This document shows, piece by piece, positions 11,650 to 22,386 of a stretch of DNA of 63,011 bases. Numbering within the stretch: position 1 is the first letter of the stretch; each line of letters opens with the position of its first letter. A program made the translations under genes and the position numbers. A model generated the notes under the pieces. That model was not told where the DNA came from. It made no database searches and saw only the letters and a list, made by a program, of their open reading frames with translations. Source of the stretch: Zygnema cylindricum (taxonomy: Eukaryota; Streptophyta; Zygnematophyceae; Zygnematales; Zygnemataceae); NCBI GenBank assembly GCA_037447655.1, contig JBBHKE010002404.1, positions 1 to 63,011 of the forward strand. The letters are read 5' to 3'.

Positions 11650-12019
11650 CTGAATCTCGACTTGTTTCCTGGGAGATGGTGTAGATGTTTCGTGTTCACG
11701 TATGTGATTTTCGGTTAGTGCAGCTTTCTCTTTGTTGTTCTTTTCGTATGGGTATAGGTGTTGTTTCGTGTTCGCGTAATGTGATGTTCGGTTTAGTACG
11801 ACTTTCTTTGTATTGTTCGTTTCATATGGTATAGATATTGTTTCGTGCGTAGGATATTGTACCCTGCTTTCGGTCTAGTGCACGTTTCGTTTCGGTGCAA
11901 GAGTGGTTGCGTTGGTGTAACGTCAACGCGTATGATATTGAAAAAAGGTAATTTGTATTCAATCTCTTTAGTTAGTCTATGGTCATTCAACAATTTTCAT
12001 ACTATTCTTAGTCACTCCG
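11650..12019. other. 3' flank, no gene
   Basis: Contains a short imperfect repetition of 'GGTATAGGTGTTGTTTCGTGTTCG' phrases (11670-11860). No other feature was seen. Confidence 0.5.
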
Positions 12020-12165
12020 AATTGGCAGGCAGCCATGGCTGCCTCAAGCAGATAAGAAGACAGGATGAAAACACAACCCTTCCAAAAGATAGAGCCATGG
12101 CTGCCTCAGACAGATAAGAAGACAAGTACAAGACACAGCCCCTGCAAAAGATAGACTGGCAAAAA
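12020..12165. repeat. About 68-bp tandem duplication
   Basis: GCCATGGCTGCCTCA followed by AGATAAGAAGACA and a CCAAAAGATAGA-type tail occurs twice with minor changes (about 12030 and 12092). The phrase GCCATGGCTGCC is also found in the nearby LTRs, so this may be LTR-derived. Confidence 0.7.
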
Positions 12166-12195
12166 CCTACCGGATAACTGCCATACAAAATAACC

Positions 12196-13340
12196 TGAAA
12201 TTTTATAGGCTTTATTGCCATACAGAATTCATAAATCAAAAGAAGCTAATCTAGATAGTGCCGACTCCAAGTTTATATAAACCTAAATGATTGACCCCTT
12301 TAGAATCAGAACCCCATTAAAGCTTCATCCATGTGAAACAAGACTTTCTGTGTGCTGAGTTCCACCACAGAATACAAGGTTAACATGTGATTTGGATACA
12401 TTCACCCACTTTGACTTTCCCTTAGAAATGCATCCACCTAGGTAGGCAAAAACTCTGACTAACTACACTCTTTTGTAGCTTGGACTCCCTTGAGTCTGGA
12501 GCAAAAAAAATCACTGAAAATGGCCAAGTAAATTAATAGTTATGGTTGGCCAAAGTTTGCCATTTATACAAGATGCTTTCTGGGAGAGGCGGCTAACTAC
12601 CCGAAATATTCTAAGTCCTATTCCCTCTCTAAAACCCATTTTACTAAAGTACAGCGCTAATCACAAGACTATACCGTACAGAAAAGTACAAGCGTCGGTG
12701 TACTTTCTGTACGGCAGCTGTACGACAGGCCATACAGGTGACATCTGTCACATCGAAGCTTGTTGTTTTGAACTCCGAAAATTCCGCAACCACGTACGAT
12801 GTCGCCACGTGTCATCCGAAGTGGCGGCGCCCGAAATGCCAAGGCGGCCATTCCGGAATCCTGGCTTTCACCACGGTCGTCAATTTCACATCGCCTTTTT
12901 ATCCAAACCGTCGAAACAAATGTCCGTAACATTTGTTTCGTGCGGCATAAAAGGTACTGCGGGTTCTATGTCAAATATTCCGTCCTAGCAGTTCAATGGA
13001 ATCTTTGCCCTGTATTTATTCAAATAGTTATCGTACCCTATATGCCCTAGCATTGATCCTAGACTTCAAGATAAAGCTATCATCTACCGGATAATATAAC
13101 AGACGTTAGGTACCAGGATCAAATCCCGGAGCCGGCAATCTGATTGGCATAGACTAAGCAGAAGCCTATTTTTTGCCACCTTAGACAGCATAGGCAGCCA
13201 TGGTTCTAGCTCCCTCTCCAGTCTTCAGTGACTGCAACAAGTATGGGGACTAAAGAGTGGGGCGAGAAGCAGACTGCCTTTGCTTTATTTCTTCCTTTTA
13301 TTTTTCCTATTCAAACTTAGAAAATACATAACTTTCAACA
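12196..13340 (-). mobile_element. LTR D: 3' LTR of minus-strand copia element C/D
   Basis: Read on the minus strand this 1145-bp LTR begins TGTTGAAAG at 13340, next to the polypurine tract, and ends in ATTTCA at 12196. It matches LTR C (15217-15380 plus 23408-24378, about 1135 bp) along its whole length. The flank at 12191-12195 reads TAACC, which does not match the ACGTG beyond LTR C. It extends the likeness to the primer site by six bases (ATAACC). The border may have been altered by recombination. A tRNA-like block lies at 13055-13135. Confidence 0.85.
13055..13135 (+). other. tRNA-like block in LTR D, antisense to the LTR
   Basis: The plus strand reads TTGATCCTAGACTTCAAGAT...AGGATCAAATCCCGG, the same D-arm/T-arm arrangement as at 15576-15653. 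The A-box is weaker here. The B-box-like part is GGATCAAATCC. Confidence 0.4.
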
Positions 13341-13353
13341 CTCCCCTTATTTT
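13341..13353 (-). other. Polypurine tract of element C/D
   Basis: The minus strand reads AAAATAAGGGGAG directly before the TGTTGAAAG of the 3' LTR. Element B has the same tract at 22387-22399. Confidence 0.85.
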
Positions 13354-14076
13354 CTAGTCTACTTTTCTGCCAAAAATATTTTCCTTCTTTTCTTTTTCTT
13401 CTTTCTTTTCTTCTCATAAAGCTTTAAGTGAATAACCTTATATTATAATAAGTGTATTATATGAGTCAAAATAATTATTGCAACTTGTTGATCACTCATT
13501 TTATTTCGCATGCCAATTTTCATAAACCCGAGCTCATGGAGCAAGGATTTTATCCACCTCATCTATTTTTCATTAAAGCAAAAAACAATTTCTGTCTTGC
13601 CATTCAAACCGCTAGCCCCATCTCGAATCTGCACCACACACCCTGATGCTAACCCTTTTACGGGTACACCTTCATAAATGCCATCACTCCCTTTAGTGAT
13701 GTCAAACCCATTACCCCCAAAAAAAAACTTTCCTCACTCTCTCCCATGGATTTCTTTCCACTCTCACTTTCTAAATTTATTCCCAATAAGTATTTCTCCT
13801 TCCCTAAACCTTTCATTAAATATTCCTATCCCCTATCGTTTAGAACCCCCTCTAGATTTACTTCTCCCCTTTCCTCGAAATCCGTTGAAGTCTCCCTTTC
13901 CGACGAGTTTTGGTTTCCAAAATATCTATGAAATTATCCTCATTAATTTTCTCTTTGCTTTTTTCACTTATGAATCCTAGATCTGACATTCTCATATCTA
14001 AGTCATACATTGTACACTCCTCGACATCCTCAAATACCTCCTCTCTCTTTACTTCCCTTACACCTCCAAAAGCACA
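13354..14076 (-). other. Internal sequence of element C/D without pol
   Basis: The region that should hold protease, integrase, RT and RNase H is only about 0.7 kb long and shows no likeness to them. CT-rich frames here are compositional. Most of pol has been deleted. Confidence 0.6.
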
Positions 14077-15212
14077 CTAATGCCTTCGTGGAATTTTTGT
14101 GTACTTTTCTCTCTTCTCTATTCTACCGATGTGAAGAAGCTCCAAGATTTCTTCATCCTCTTTCTCGTCTTCCCATTCTTCCTCCTCACTCACACTCCAA
14201 CTTCTAAGTTTTTCCAAACAAGGACATTCCTCCATATAGTGACCCGGTTTTCTACAAAAGAAGCAAACCCGTTTTTTCAAAGCTCCCCTTTCTTTTATTC
14301 TCCATCTCTTTCAACCATAGTTCTGATAAGGTTTACTTTTGGCTTTCTTCCTCTCATTACGCTTTAGCTCGTCACGGCCGTTTCTCACATCACGCTTCCG
14401 CCATTCACCACCAACTGTAAATGCAGTCTCGTTGTCACTTCCCATTCAAAGCTCCAAAGTGCTTTCCCTCACAAGAATTATCCCCATGGTAATGCTCCAA
14501 GTCCACAAGGAGACATCAATTCCCTGCATACAATAAATGAAGTCTTTGTACTCATTTGGGAGCTTCATGATTTGTGTATTAATCTTTCTCTCCTCACATT
14601 TTACATATCCCGCACTAGCAAGCTCAACATATAACGCACCAATATCATTGCAAAACTATATCATGCTACCGCCTTTATAAACATAGGTCTCTATTTGTTG
14701 TTTTACTAAGTGTTGCCTTTGTATAGTCTTACTCTTATAAATTTGAATTAGTGTTTCACAGATTTTCGAAGACTTTAAAGTTAGACTTTAAAGAGTGATT
14801 ATGGACTTAGACACATATCTAAGAATAAGATGTTTTGCTATAGTGTTTTTATATTCCCATATTTTCCTGTCATTTTCTTTAGTTTTTGGTTGAGTTATAA
14901 CCCTCACAAATGGAATCCTAGCCGAGAGCCTAGCTCCCCTCACCATAGGTGTCCCTTTATCCTTCTCCCATTTTCCCCTTTTTATGACAATGATTTTCCC
15001 TTCACCTTCCGTTGCATCTGATTCTGGTTGGTTTCCTTGGAAGCCCAAAATGATTCTCCATAGTGAGTTCCTCCAAAGCCCGATGACGAACACCTCACTT
15101 GTCCTGAAACAATTCCCCATAAGTTTTTTTCGAAAATCAATCCCTTCATTGTAAATTCCTAATAAGTGAAGTTTGTTCCATCAAACATAGGCACCCTACA
15201 TGGTGGGCCCAT
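14077..15212 (-). pseudogene. Copia gag remnant (element C/D)
   Basis: The frame begins in the primer site as MGPPCRVPMFDGTNFTY and meets a stop where related gags have W. It resumes in other frames (NDRKIWEYKNTIAKHLIL near 14870) and ends with a zinc knuckle CFFCRKPGHYMEECP at about 14270-14225, followed by an acidic tail. Only gag is left, so the copy is non-autonomous and itself broken. The N-terminal MGPP matches element B. Confidence 0.75.
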
Positions 15213-15216
15213 AACC
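15202..15216 (-). other. Primer binding site of element C/D, half-tRNA(iMet) type
   Basis: The minus strand reads GGTTATGGGCCCACC directly after the LTR end ATTTCA. It is identical to the site of element B and includes the gag ATG. Confidence 0.8.
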
Positions 15217-15380
15217 TGAAATTATATGGGCTCCATTGTTCCACAAAATTCGCAGATCTAAAGAAACTAATCTAGATAGTGTTGTCTCCAAGTTTATATG
15301 AACCAAAATGATTGACCCCTTGACAATCAGAACCTGATTACAGCTTCACCTTTATGAAATAAGACTTTCTGTGTGCTCAG
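15217..15380 (-). mobile_element. LTR C, inner part (5' LTR of element C/D)
   Basis: This matches the corresponding end of LTR D (shared AATCTAGATAGTG, CCAAGTTTATAT, ATGATTGACCCCTT, AAGACTTTCTGTGTGCT). It breaks off at CTCAG 15376-15380, where element B begins. The LTR resumes at 23408. Confidence 0.85.
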
Positions 15381-15575
15381 TAATGAAATTAATAGATTTA
15401 TAGAGAATTTTCTAGGTATAAACATGTTGGTATAAAAGCAAAAGAAAAGTACGGACAGCCTGCCTCCATCTCCTTGTTGTAGTCACTGAATGATAGAGAG
15501 GGTTGTTGAACCATGGCTGCCTTAGTTTAACAGGTAGTTATTTTTAGTAGGTTACTAAAAAGATACCTAACAAAT

Positions 15576-15653
15576 CTAGGACTTGATCATGGTACCCGCC
15601 GCCCGATAGGTTAGCCGGTAACTGTCAGCTTTATCCTATTAGACTAGGACCAA
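15576..15653 (-). other. tRNA-like block in 5' LTR of B, antisense to the LTR
   Basis: On the minus strand 15646-15635 reads TAGTCTAATAGG, a full match to the Pol III A-box pattern TRGYNNARNNGG, followed by ATAAAGC as in a D-arm. The T-arm part is TGATCAAGTCC. The A-to-B spacing is about 13 nt longer than in a standard tRNA, as in tRNAs with a long variable arm. The acceptor stem does not close. Confidence 0.5.
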
Positions 15654-15910
15654 TGCTAAATGCTATAGGGTATGATAGATATATACATTCATTTAACTGA
15701 AACTCTATACGGCATGCATAGATACAGTTTTGTAAAAGTACGAAGTACGATACTATTTTGAAACAGATACCACGCATTTTGTTTCGACAGCGAAACGAAT
15801 ATCACACAAGTATTTATGACGGCTGAGATTGCGTTTTGGATCATATCCAACGGCGCACATCATACCCGGGATCCTGGAATGGTCACTTTAGCGTTTAGTG
15901 ACGTGGCTGG

Positions 15911-16033
15911 AACTTTGAGACCTCCATAAGTCCTCAGAGTGGACAGCTTCCAAGAAGCCTCTAGGATAATCCTGACCCCTTTGTGTTTAAGCAAAAATAA
16001 CTGCCACCCTGGCAGACAAAAACTCTGACCAAC
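15911..16033 (-). other. Inverted LTR-tail patch inside the 5' LTR of B
   Basis: These ~123 bp do not match the 3' LTR, which has unrelated sequence here (about 22925-23030). They match, in reverse orientation, the last ~120 bp of the LTR at 1-1008 (CTCAGAGTGGACAGCTTCCA, AAGCCTCTAGGATAATCCTG, CCCCTTTGTGTTTAAGC). The 5' LTR thus carries an inverted piece of a related LTR's 3' end. Confidence 0.75.
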
Positions 16034-16405
16034 TTCAGGCCGTACAAAAGATAGACCGGCAGCAGTACTTTTTGGTACGGTACAGTATTGTGATTGGTCC
16101 GTACTTCAGTAGATAGGAGTTATTTGAGGGAATCAGGACTTAGAAAATATTGGAAGGCTGTCACCTCTCTCTTTGAGAGTTTGTACAAATTGGCATTTTT
16201 ACTGCCTCATAACTTATCGCTTGGTTGGGCGTTTTCAGAGATTCTTTTTCCTACCGACGCAAGGGAGTCCATGCTGCAAAGGGATGCAGTTATTTTTGTC
16301 TGTTTGTCTGCTAGGGAAGAATAAGTTGCCATTGAAAGTGGGATAGCAAATAATTATCTAGAGGCTTCTTGTATTCTGTAGTCAAATGGAGGACACAGAA
16401 TTGCA

Positions 16406-16420
16406 GGTTATGGGCCCACC
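16406..16420 (+). other. Primer binding site of element B, half-tRNA(iMet) type
   Basis: GGTTATGGGCCCACC follows the LTR end TTGCA directly. It is complementary to the anticodon stem-loop of plant initiator tRNA-Met as I recall it. The gag start codon ATG is 16410-16412, inside the site. Confidence 0.85.
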
Positions 16421-17587
16421 CTCTTGGGTGCCCATCTTCAATGAATCAAGGTTTATCTATTGGGAAGCCATGATGACATGAGCTTTGTGTGAAAAGCGAT
16501 ACTGGGGTATTGTTAGTGGACAAGTGAAACGTCCACCTCAGGGAACACCACCGGGATTTGGTGGAAAAAGGTTTTCTATAGCAACATCTGCTGCAGCAAA
16601 AGAGGCACATGATGGGGACAGCAGTGTGTCCTAAAAGGGGAAATAAAAGGAGACACCTTTTACTCCTATTGCTCCTATTCCCACGACACCCGGAGCGGCG
16701 ATTGTGAAGACCGTGGAGACCGATACTCAAATGTGGGAAGACACCAACATGGCTGCCAAGAACTTCATTCTAAGACACCTCACACAAGCTTTGGCAACTC
16801 CTCACCTTCACGTTTACAAGGCCGAGGAGTTGTGGGTGAGTTTGATAGAGATCTATAGAGCTGGTACAATTCAAGAGCTGCAGTTGGCAGAGCAAAAGTT
16901 GGGAAATTATACTTACAAAAGGGGAAAGATGTTAGACTACTGTAATAATCTTTCTTGTTTGTATATGGAGATGGAGAGTGCCGGATGGACAGGTACAATG
17001 AAGATGAAGGTTAACACTCTTATCATGAAGTTACCCGACGAGTATGAGAATATAGTGTACAGAGTACAGGATATGACCGATAGTTCATGGAAGTGGAATA
17101 TAGTGGTCCGTATGATACTTGTGTAGGAGAACACGATTGAAATCAGGAGAGGAGGAAAGAGCGTTCAAGCTCTAGCCGTCGGAGGGGACAGGTGGAAACC
17201 GGACTCGAAAAAACCATACAAAGGAGAAAGAGTTCAACCTGGAAGACCGAGGCCCCCAAAGGGCCTAGGTCATTTTGCAAAAAGTCGGGACACTTTATCG
17301 CGTATTGTGTCAAGCTATCGGAGCTGAGGCTCCAAAAGAACCATGGAGGAGGTTTTTGCGGAGGAAAGAAAAAGGCACTTTTGGTCACAAAGGTGACAGG
17401 AGAGACCGAAGACGAGTCATCTGAGGAGGATGGCGAGCTTTTTCTTGACGAGAGTCTGGAGGAGAAGGAGATCCCTCGGAGACAGAAGTGTGCCCTTGGA
17501 GCAATTCGGGAAGCTCCACAGGAAGGATGGATCATCGACTTAAGTGCATCCATGCATATGTGTCTTGACAAGGATCTCTTCACTTAG
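16410..17587 (+). pseudogene. Copia gag and protease remnant (element B)
   Basis: It begins MGPPSWVPIF and stops soon after at a TGA where related gags have W. The gag then continues with YWGIVSGQVKRPPQGTPPG and a long frame (16704-17126) with ELWVSLIEIYRAGTIQELQL and MDYCNNLSCLYMEME-like helices of the UBN2 gag domain. The next frame (17192-17587) has a zinc knuckle CKKSGHFIAYCVK, an acidic stretch, and protease sequence GWIIDLSASMHMC, where the family has DSGAS. At least two shifts and the lost protease glycine make it inactive. Confidence 0.85.
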
Positions 17588-17599
17588 CTAAGGAAAATC

Positions 17600-18801
17600 C
17601 CTTATGTAGAAATAGATTATGGGGATGGGAGAGTGGTTACTACAGATCTAGTGGGATCAGTAGATCTGAAAGTCTTAGTAGAGGGTAAGACTTCTATACT
17701 CACATTTTCAGATGTACTCTACATTCATCAGCTGAGTAAAAATCTTGTCTCTACGTCTGTGTTAGATGACAAAGAGTTTGATACCTTCACTAGAAAGAGA
17801 GTCTTTACAGCTAAGTATAGGGATGAAGTTTACTTCACTGCAGATAAGGGTAGCCAAGAAATGTTTAGGCTTAACTTGAGTAATGAAAAAATGAATGCTT
17901 ACTATGTTGGTGTTCCTAAGTTGATGATTTGGCATAAATGATTGGGGCATGTGCATTTTGATAGGTTGAGGGAAATGAAAAAGCTTGGGGTAGTAGAAGG
18001 CATTCAGTTTGGGGATAATGAAATGATGAATGATTGTAGTGGCTGTGCTCAAAGTAAGGCTCACAGGCTTTCCTTTCCCAAAGCCGCCACATATAGAGGA
18101 GACAAGGTACTAGATCTAGTCCACACAGATATCTAGGGACCTACAAAAGTACCTTCGGTTGGAGAAAAGAGGTTTATGTTGACAATAACCGATGACTAGT
18201 CTAGATACTCTAGAGTCTACTTCCTAAAAACAAATTCTGAAACATCAACTTACTTCAAAGAATATAAAGCTGGGAGTGAGAAGTTGCATGGAACCCCCAT
18301 TAAGAGGATAATGAGTGATAATGGGGGGGAATATACCTCTAACCAGTTTGAGGAATACTTGAGAGATGAGGGAGTTCAACACCTGAAATCCGTACTATAT
18401 AACTCGGAACAAAATAGGGTAGCTGAGAGGTTGAACCGAACACTAGGAGATAGTGCATATAATATGTTGGCCGACAAAAAAACAGGAAAAAGATTTTGGG
18501 CACAGACCATAAACTGTGCCAACTACATTAAGAATAGAGTCCCTTACCTCAGCTGTAAAAAGAATGACACCTTATGAGAGATGGGTGGGAAGGAAACCAG
18601 ATATCTCTCACCTTAAAGTATTTGGTAGCCAAGTTTACACTCTTGACACGGATAGGAAAAACTAGAAACTAGATGCTAAGGGAAAACTCGGATACTTTGT
18701 AGGATATGATGAGGATGTTAAGGGATATAGAGTCTATGACTTAGCAAAGAGAGATATCATTCTGGTCAAACACCTAGTTGTCATGGATGAAGGGAAATCA
18801 T
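17600..18801 (+). pseudogene. Copia GAG-pre-integrase and integrase remnant (element B)
   Basis: 17633-17941 contains the region before integrase (FSDVLYIHQLSKNLVSTSVL). A single stop follows, then GHVHFDRLREMKKLG and CSGCAQSKAHRLSFPKA, the zinc-binding part. 18284-18577 has the core with IMSDNGGEYTSNQFEEYL and EQNRVAERLNRTLGDSA. After a one-base shift come FGSQVYTLDTDRKN and LGYFVGYDED, the C-terminal part. Several stops are present (for example 18134 and 18662). The frame is then interrupted by the MITE at 18802. Confidence 0.85.
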
Positions 18802-19695
18802 TAGTGTTGTGTATCGGTAGAAAACTTATCGCGATAACACCGATACCGATAGTTATCGGTTATCGAACGGTCAAAGGTTCCGATATATCGGTCTGGGACC
18901 AACAAATTCCATATCGACGATAACTTCAAAAATATATAGTATGCATACAATAGTACTTTATAATATACTGTATTATTTTATTGATTTTATATAGTGTGGC
19001 ATGCCACGTATGAAAATATGTTCCGTTACAATTTAACTGGAATTTATTACGGTAAACGCTGCACATAAACGTTGGCCGGTTAACTGAACAAAAATTTTAT
19101 GGCGACGTACGGAATATACTAAAAAACTGGTAAACATGGAACTGGAAAAGGACGGCGAACACAAAAGTACAACGGACGCAAAATAACATTCTGCGCGCCG
19201 CCGGAATCGAACGGGCGACTTGGAATGAGAAAACACGAACGGACGGGCCAGCGTGAGCGCCGGCATCCCGGAATGGCTCTTTTGGCAGCTTTTGCCAAAA
19301 AAGCCGACAGATTGACACGTGGCAGGTTCCCAGTGGATCTTAAGGAATTAAGGGACAAAGCCATGGCGTCGGATGTGAAAGGTACATCGTTTTTACTAGA
19401 TCCGTATCAAAATCGTACAAAATTCATGGTGGCTACGGTACTTTCAATGCTTGTACACGTCCGGAGAATATGATGTACAGTTGAGTGTACACACAGTACA
19501 TTTATCTGTACGGTCCGTACAATTATCGCCAATAATTATCGTTATCGGCATTATCGCTGATAATTATCCGATATTATCGGCTACTTATCGGCGATAAGAC
19601 CGATGTCGATATATCGTACCTATATATCGATTATCGGATACCCAAAAAAAGGCCCATATCGGTTATCAGCAAATCCTTACCGATACACAACACTA
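18802..19695. mobile_element. hAT-like non-autonomous element (894 bp)
   Basis: Terminal inverted repeats are TAGTGTTGTGTATCGGTA at the left and its complement ending CACTA at the right. Flanks GAAATCAT (18794-18801) and GAATTCAT (19696-19703) match at 7 of 8 bases, the 8-bp target duplication of hAT transposons. Both subterminal regions are crowded with TATCGG/CCGATA units, as expected for transposase binding repeats. The middle (19030-19480) has no transposase likeness. It interrupts the integrase-RT spacer of element B. Confidence 0.85.
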
Positions 19696-19786
19696 GAATT
19701 CATTTGACCCTTATAAATATACCAAAAAGATAAGAATCAGATTTGAGTCTGAAAATCAGGAGGACTCCATCCTTCCTGAAAAGGAC

Positions 19787-21640
19787 ATGAGTGAAACATG
19801 GATTACAGATTTAGGGGAGATCCAAGACACAAGCAATCCACCAGAAACGTCACATATTTTTATGGACTTCGAGGAGACAGAAGAGGAGGGACGGGAACCG
19901 ACTTCCATAGATAGGGGAGCCGATGAGACAGTAACGAGAAATCCAAGACTTCCCTCTATCCGAGCCTCGGAGTTTGAGAGGGGGAGGAGCAGCAATAGGA
20001 TTCAAGAAAAACAGGCGGCTCACAAGGTAACTAAGCTATCTCACCTAGATGAGCCTCAGTCATACTCGGAGGCAGTAAACAGTATGGAGAAAGACAGATG
20101 GATTAGAGCCATAAATGATGAGATGGCCTCTATCATGGAAGCAAATACTTGGGAACTAGCGGACTGTCCTCTTGACAGAAAAAACCAATTGGCAGTAAAT
20201 GGGTGTTTAAACTAAAATTGAACCCAGATAATACTATTGAGAGATATTAGGCTCGTTTTGTAGCAAAGTGGTTCACCCATAAAGAGGGGATTGACTATGA
20301 GCAAACTTTTGCTCCATTTGTTCGGTTCCCATCAGTAAGGATTCTCCTCAGTCTAGCAGTAGCGGAAGACATGGAAATTCATCAGATGGATATTAAGACC
20401 GCATTTCTCACTGGTGAGTTAGAGAAATAAATCTTCATGCGGCAACCAGAGGGATTCGTGGAGAATGGAGAAGATAGCAAAGTCTGAGGCTCATAAAGTC
20501 CTTGTATGGACTTAAGCAAGCTCCCCGATAGTGGAACAAGAAACTCGATGAGTTTCTCACTGGTCTGGTATATATTCGGATCAGCTCTGACCATTCTATC
20601 TATATGTTTGAAGATGAGAATGGTGTAATTTTTATTGCAATTTATGTGGATGATCTGCTTGTGTTGAGTAAACTGTTGTTCTGAGACAAGTGTTGGTACT
20701 GAAGATGAAGAAGATGCAGCAGTAGTCATCGTAGAACAAATCAAGAGAGGAAGCTTCCACAAATACCGATGGCTGAACAGCAACTTTGACAGACTATAAC
20801 TTTCAGAAAAACGCTCCAAACGTCCTGAAAATTTGCCACATTGTAGATAACATACAAAGGAACATACACACAAAATTTCAATCAATTCCGCTCACAAATA
20901 TGTGAGATATGTAGAAATGAAATTACATAAAACTGAGTGTACAGTTTTCATATCATTTGTTCCTAAAAATCAAATTCACTAAGTCCTACTTTTATACACC
21001 GAAACTACACTAAGCTGTACGGAGGCATTCCAGCCGTACATCTAACATTCTATCACACATATTTACACCGAAGTTCAGACAACGTAAAGTGATAATGATC
21101 TAGTCACGCCTCGTCACTATTTGTTGGCGGCGGCTGTCAGCGGTCCGATTAGAGGATTTGGCACCGTAGAATTTACTTCACGAAGTCCAGTGGTCCTGCC
21201 GAATATCCGTACGTCCACGGAGGACATACTCACGCATTCTCCCAAGTGACGACACGTGTCCCAAGTGTGAATGAACCGTGAACTCCCAACTTCACTGTCA
21301 CACTAATTTCGGTAAGTACTGAACCGAACTCAACCAAAAATAGCTTAAGTCCTGAACAGCTCTCTCTCACAGCTGAGGCATAAAGAGGACTAAAGCTTTC
21401 TAAAAACAACATAAACCTTTGGAAAAGATTAATAGGCTAAAGAAAGATCTTAGAAGCAAATTTGATATGAAGGATTTAGGTGAGGCAAGATACATTTTGG
21501 GGATCCAAATGGAGAGAGATAGGGGGAAAAATATTATCTGACTGACTAAGAAAGAAGCAATAAATAATATGCTTGAGAAATTCCAAATGGAAAACGCTAA
21601 CGGTTGTACCACTCGCATGGACTTGAAAAAGTAAGTGATG
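19787..21640 (+). pseudogene. Copia reverse transcriptase remnant (element B), split by a solo LTR
   Basis: 19787-20215 leads into RT (EPQSYSEAVNSMEKDRWIRA, MASIMEANTWELA). Then come ARFVAKWFTHKEGIDYEQTF, FPSVRILLSLAVAEDMEIHQ with MDIKTAFLTGEL, the IFMRQPEGF region in broken frames, and the active-site strand AIYVDDLLVLSK at 20634-20672. The solo LTR (20674-21411) sits right after this. RT resumes at 21417 with INRLKKDLRSKFDMKDLGEA and RYILGIQMERDRG. Stops at 20247, 20428, 20486 and 21539, among others, show it is dead although YVDD is kept. Confidence 0.85.
20674..21411. mobile_element. Solo LTR (738 bp) inserted in element B
   Basis: It starts TGTTGTTCTGAGA and ends TCTAAAAACAACA, with TG..CA ends and a perfect 5-bp target duplication TAAAC (20669-20673 and 21412-21416). 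The RT sequence is continuous across it when removed. It has no internal domain, so it is a solo LTR of another family. Orientation cannot be set from the ends alone. Confidence 0.88.
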
Positions 21641-21649
21641 GGAGTGTAG

Positions 21650-22386
21650 AAGGAGGAGTGATGATTTTAGACGATCAGATGAGTCTTGAGGAGAGAGAGT
21701 TTATGAAGTCTATCCGTTATAGACAGGTCGTATGAAGCTTGATCTATTTTATGAACTGTACCAGGCCAGACATATCGGCAACAGTTGGAGTACTCAGTAG
21801 GAGTCTTAATGATCCTAGGAAGAGAGAATGGGAGGCAGCCAAGAGAGTCATGAGATATCCTGTGGGAACCAAAGAGTTATGGTTGCATTTGGGAGGGGAG
21901 TACATTGACATCACTAATTGGAGAGATGCCAGTTATAGGGACGAACCTATGAGAAGATGCACTTCTAGGTATGTGTTGTATGTGGGGGAAGGTGCTTGCT
22001 GTTGGAGGAGTAAGCAACAAAAGGTGGTGACTCAGTCTACTATGGAGGCTGAGTACATGGCCTCTTGTTTTGCTGTGAAAGAATTCATGTGGGTCAAGTC
22101 CTTGTTGCAAGAACTGGGCTATATGAAGGAGGGAGTGCATGAAGTGTTTTGTGATAATCAAGCTGCCATTGCAATTGCAGCTAATCCAAAACATCATTTC
22201 AAAGGTAAGCCTATGGACATAACTTTGAGTTTTGGAAGGGAAAAAATTGAGAATAAGATTGTGAATCTTGTGTATAAATCTGATGAGGAAATGGTGGCTG
22301 ATATGATGACAAAACCTGTGCCCTCTCCTAAATTGAAATATTGCAGAGAAAAATGTGGACTAAAACTGAAGTTAAAATTAGAATAG
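21650..22386 (+). pseudogene. Copia RNase H domain (element B)
   Basis: A 215-residue open frame (21739-22386) carries the end of RT (CTRPDISATVGVLSR) and the complete RNase H. Landmarks are WRDASYRDEP, QSTMEAEYMASCFAVKEFMW, VFCDNQAAIAIAANP and the end EEMVADMMTKPVPSPK. It stops just before the polypurine tract. This is the best preserved part of element B. Confidence 0.88.

Larger units (their letters stand above)
15381..16405 (+). mobile_element. 5' LTR of element B
   Basis: 1025 bp, starting TAATGAAATTAATAG (the 3' LTR has TGTTGAAATT, so the terminal TG has mutated) and ending GAATTGCA before the primer site. TATAAAAG lies at about 15432. It matches the 3' LTR except for a foreign patch at 15911-16033. 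Confidence 0.9.

Noticed and set aside
12542-13050. 148-residue plus-strand frame and relatives
   Set aside because: Lies inside LTR D; LTRs do not code, and the frame is not kept in LTR C.
13678-14367. Pyrimidine-rich plus-strand frames (SLPLVMSN.., LFSLLYS..)
   Set aside because: Antisense to the gag remnant of element C/D or compositional.
20382-20885. 167-residue minus-strand frame
   Set aside because: Crosses the border of element B and the solo LTR and is antisense to RT.
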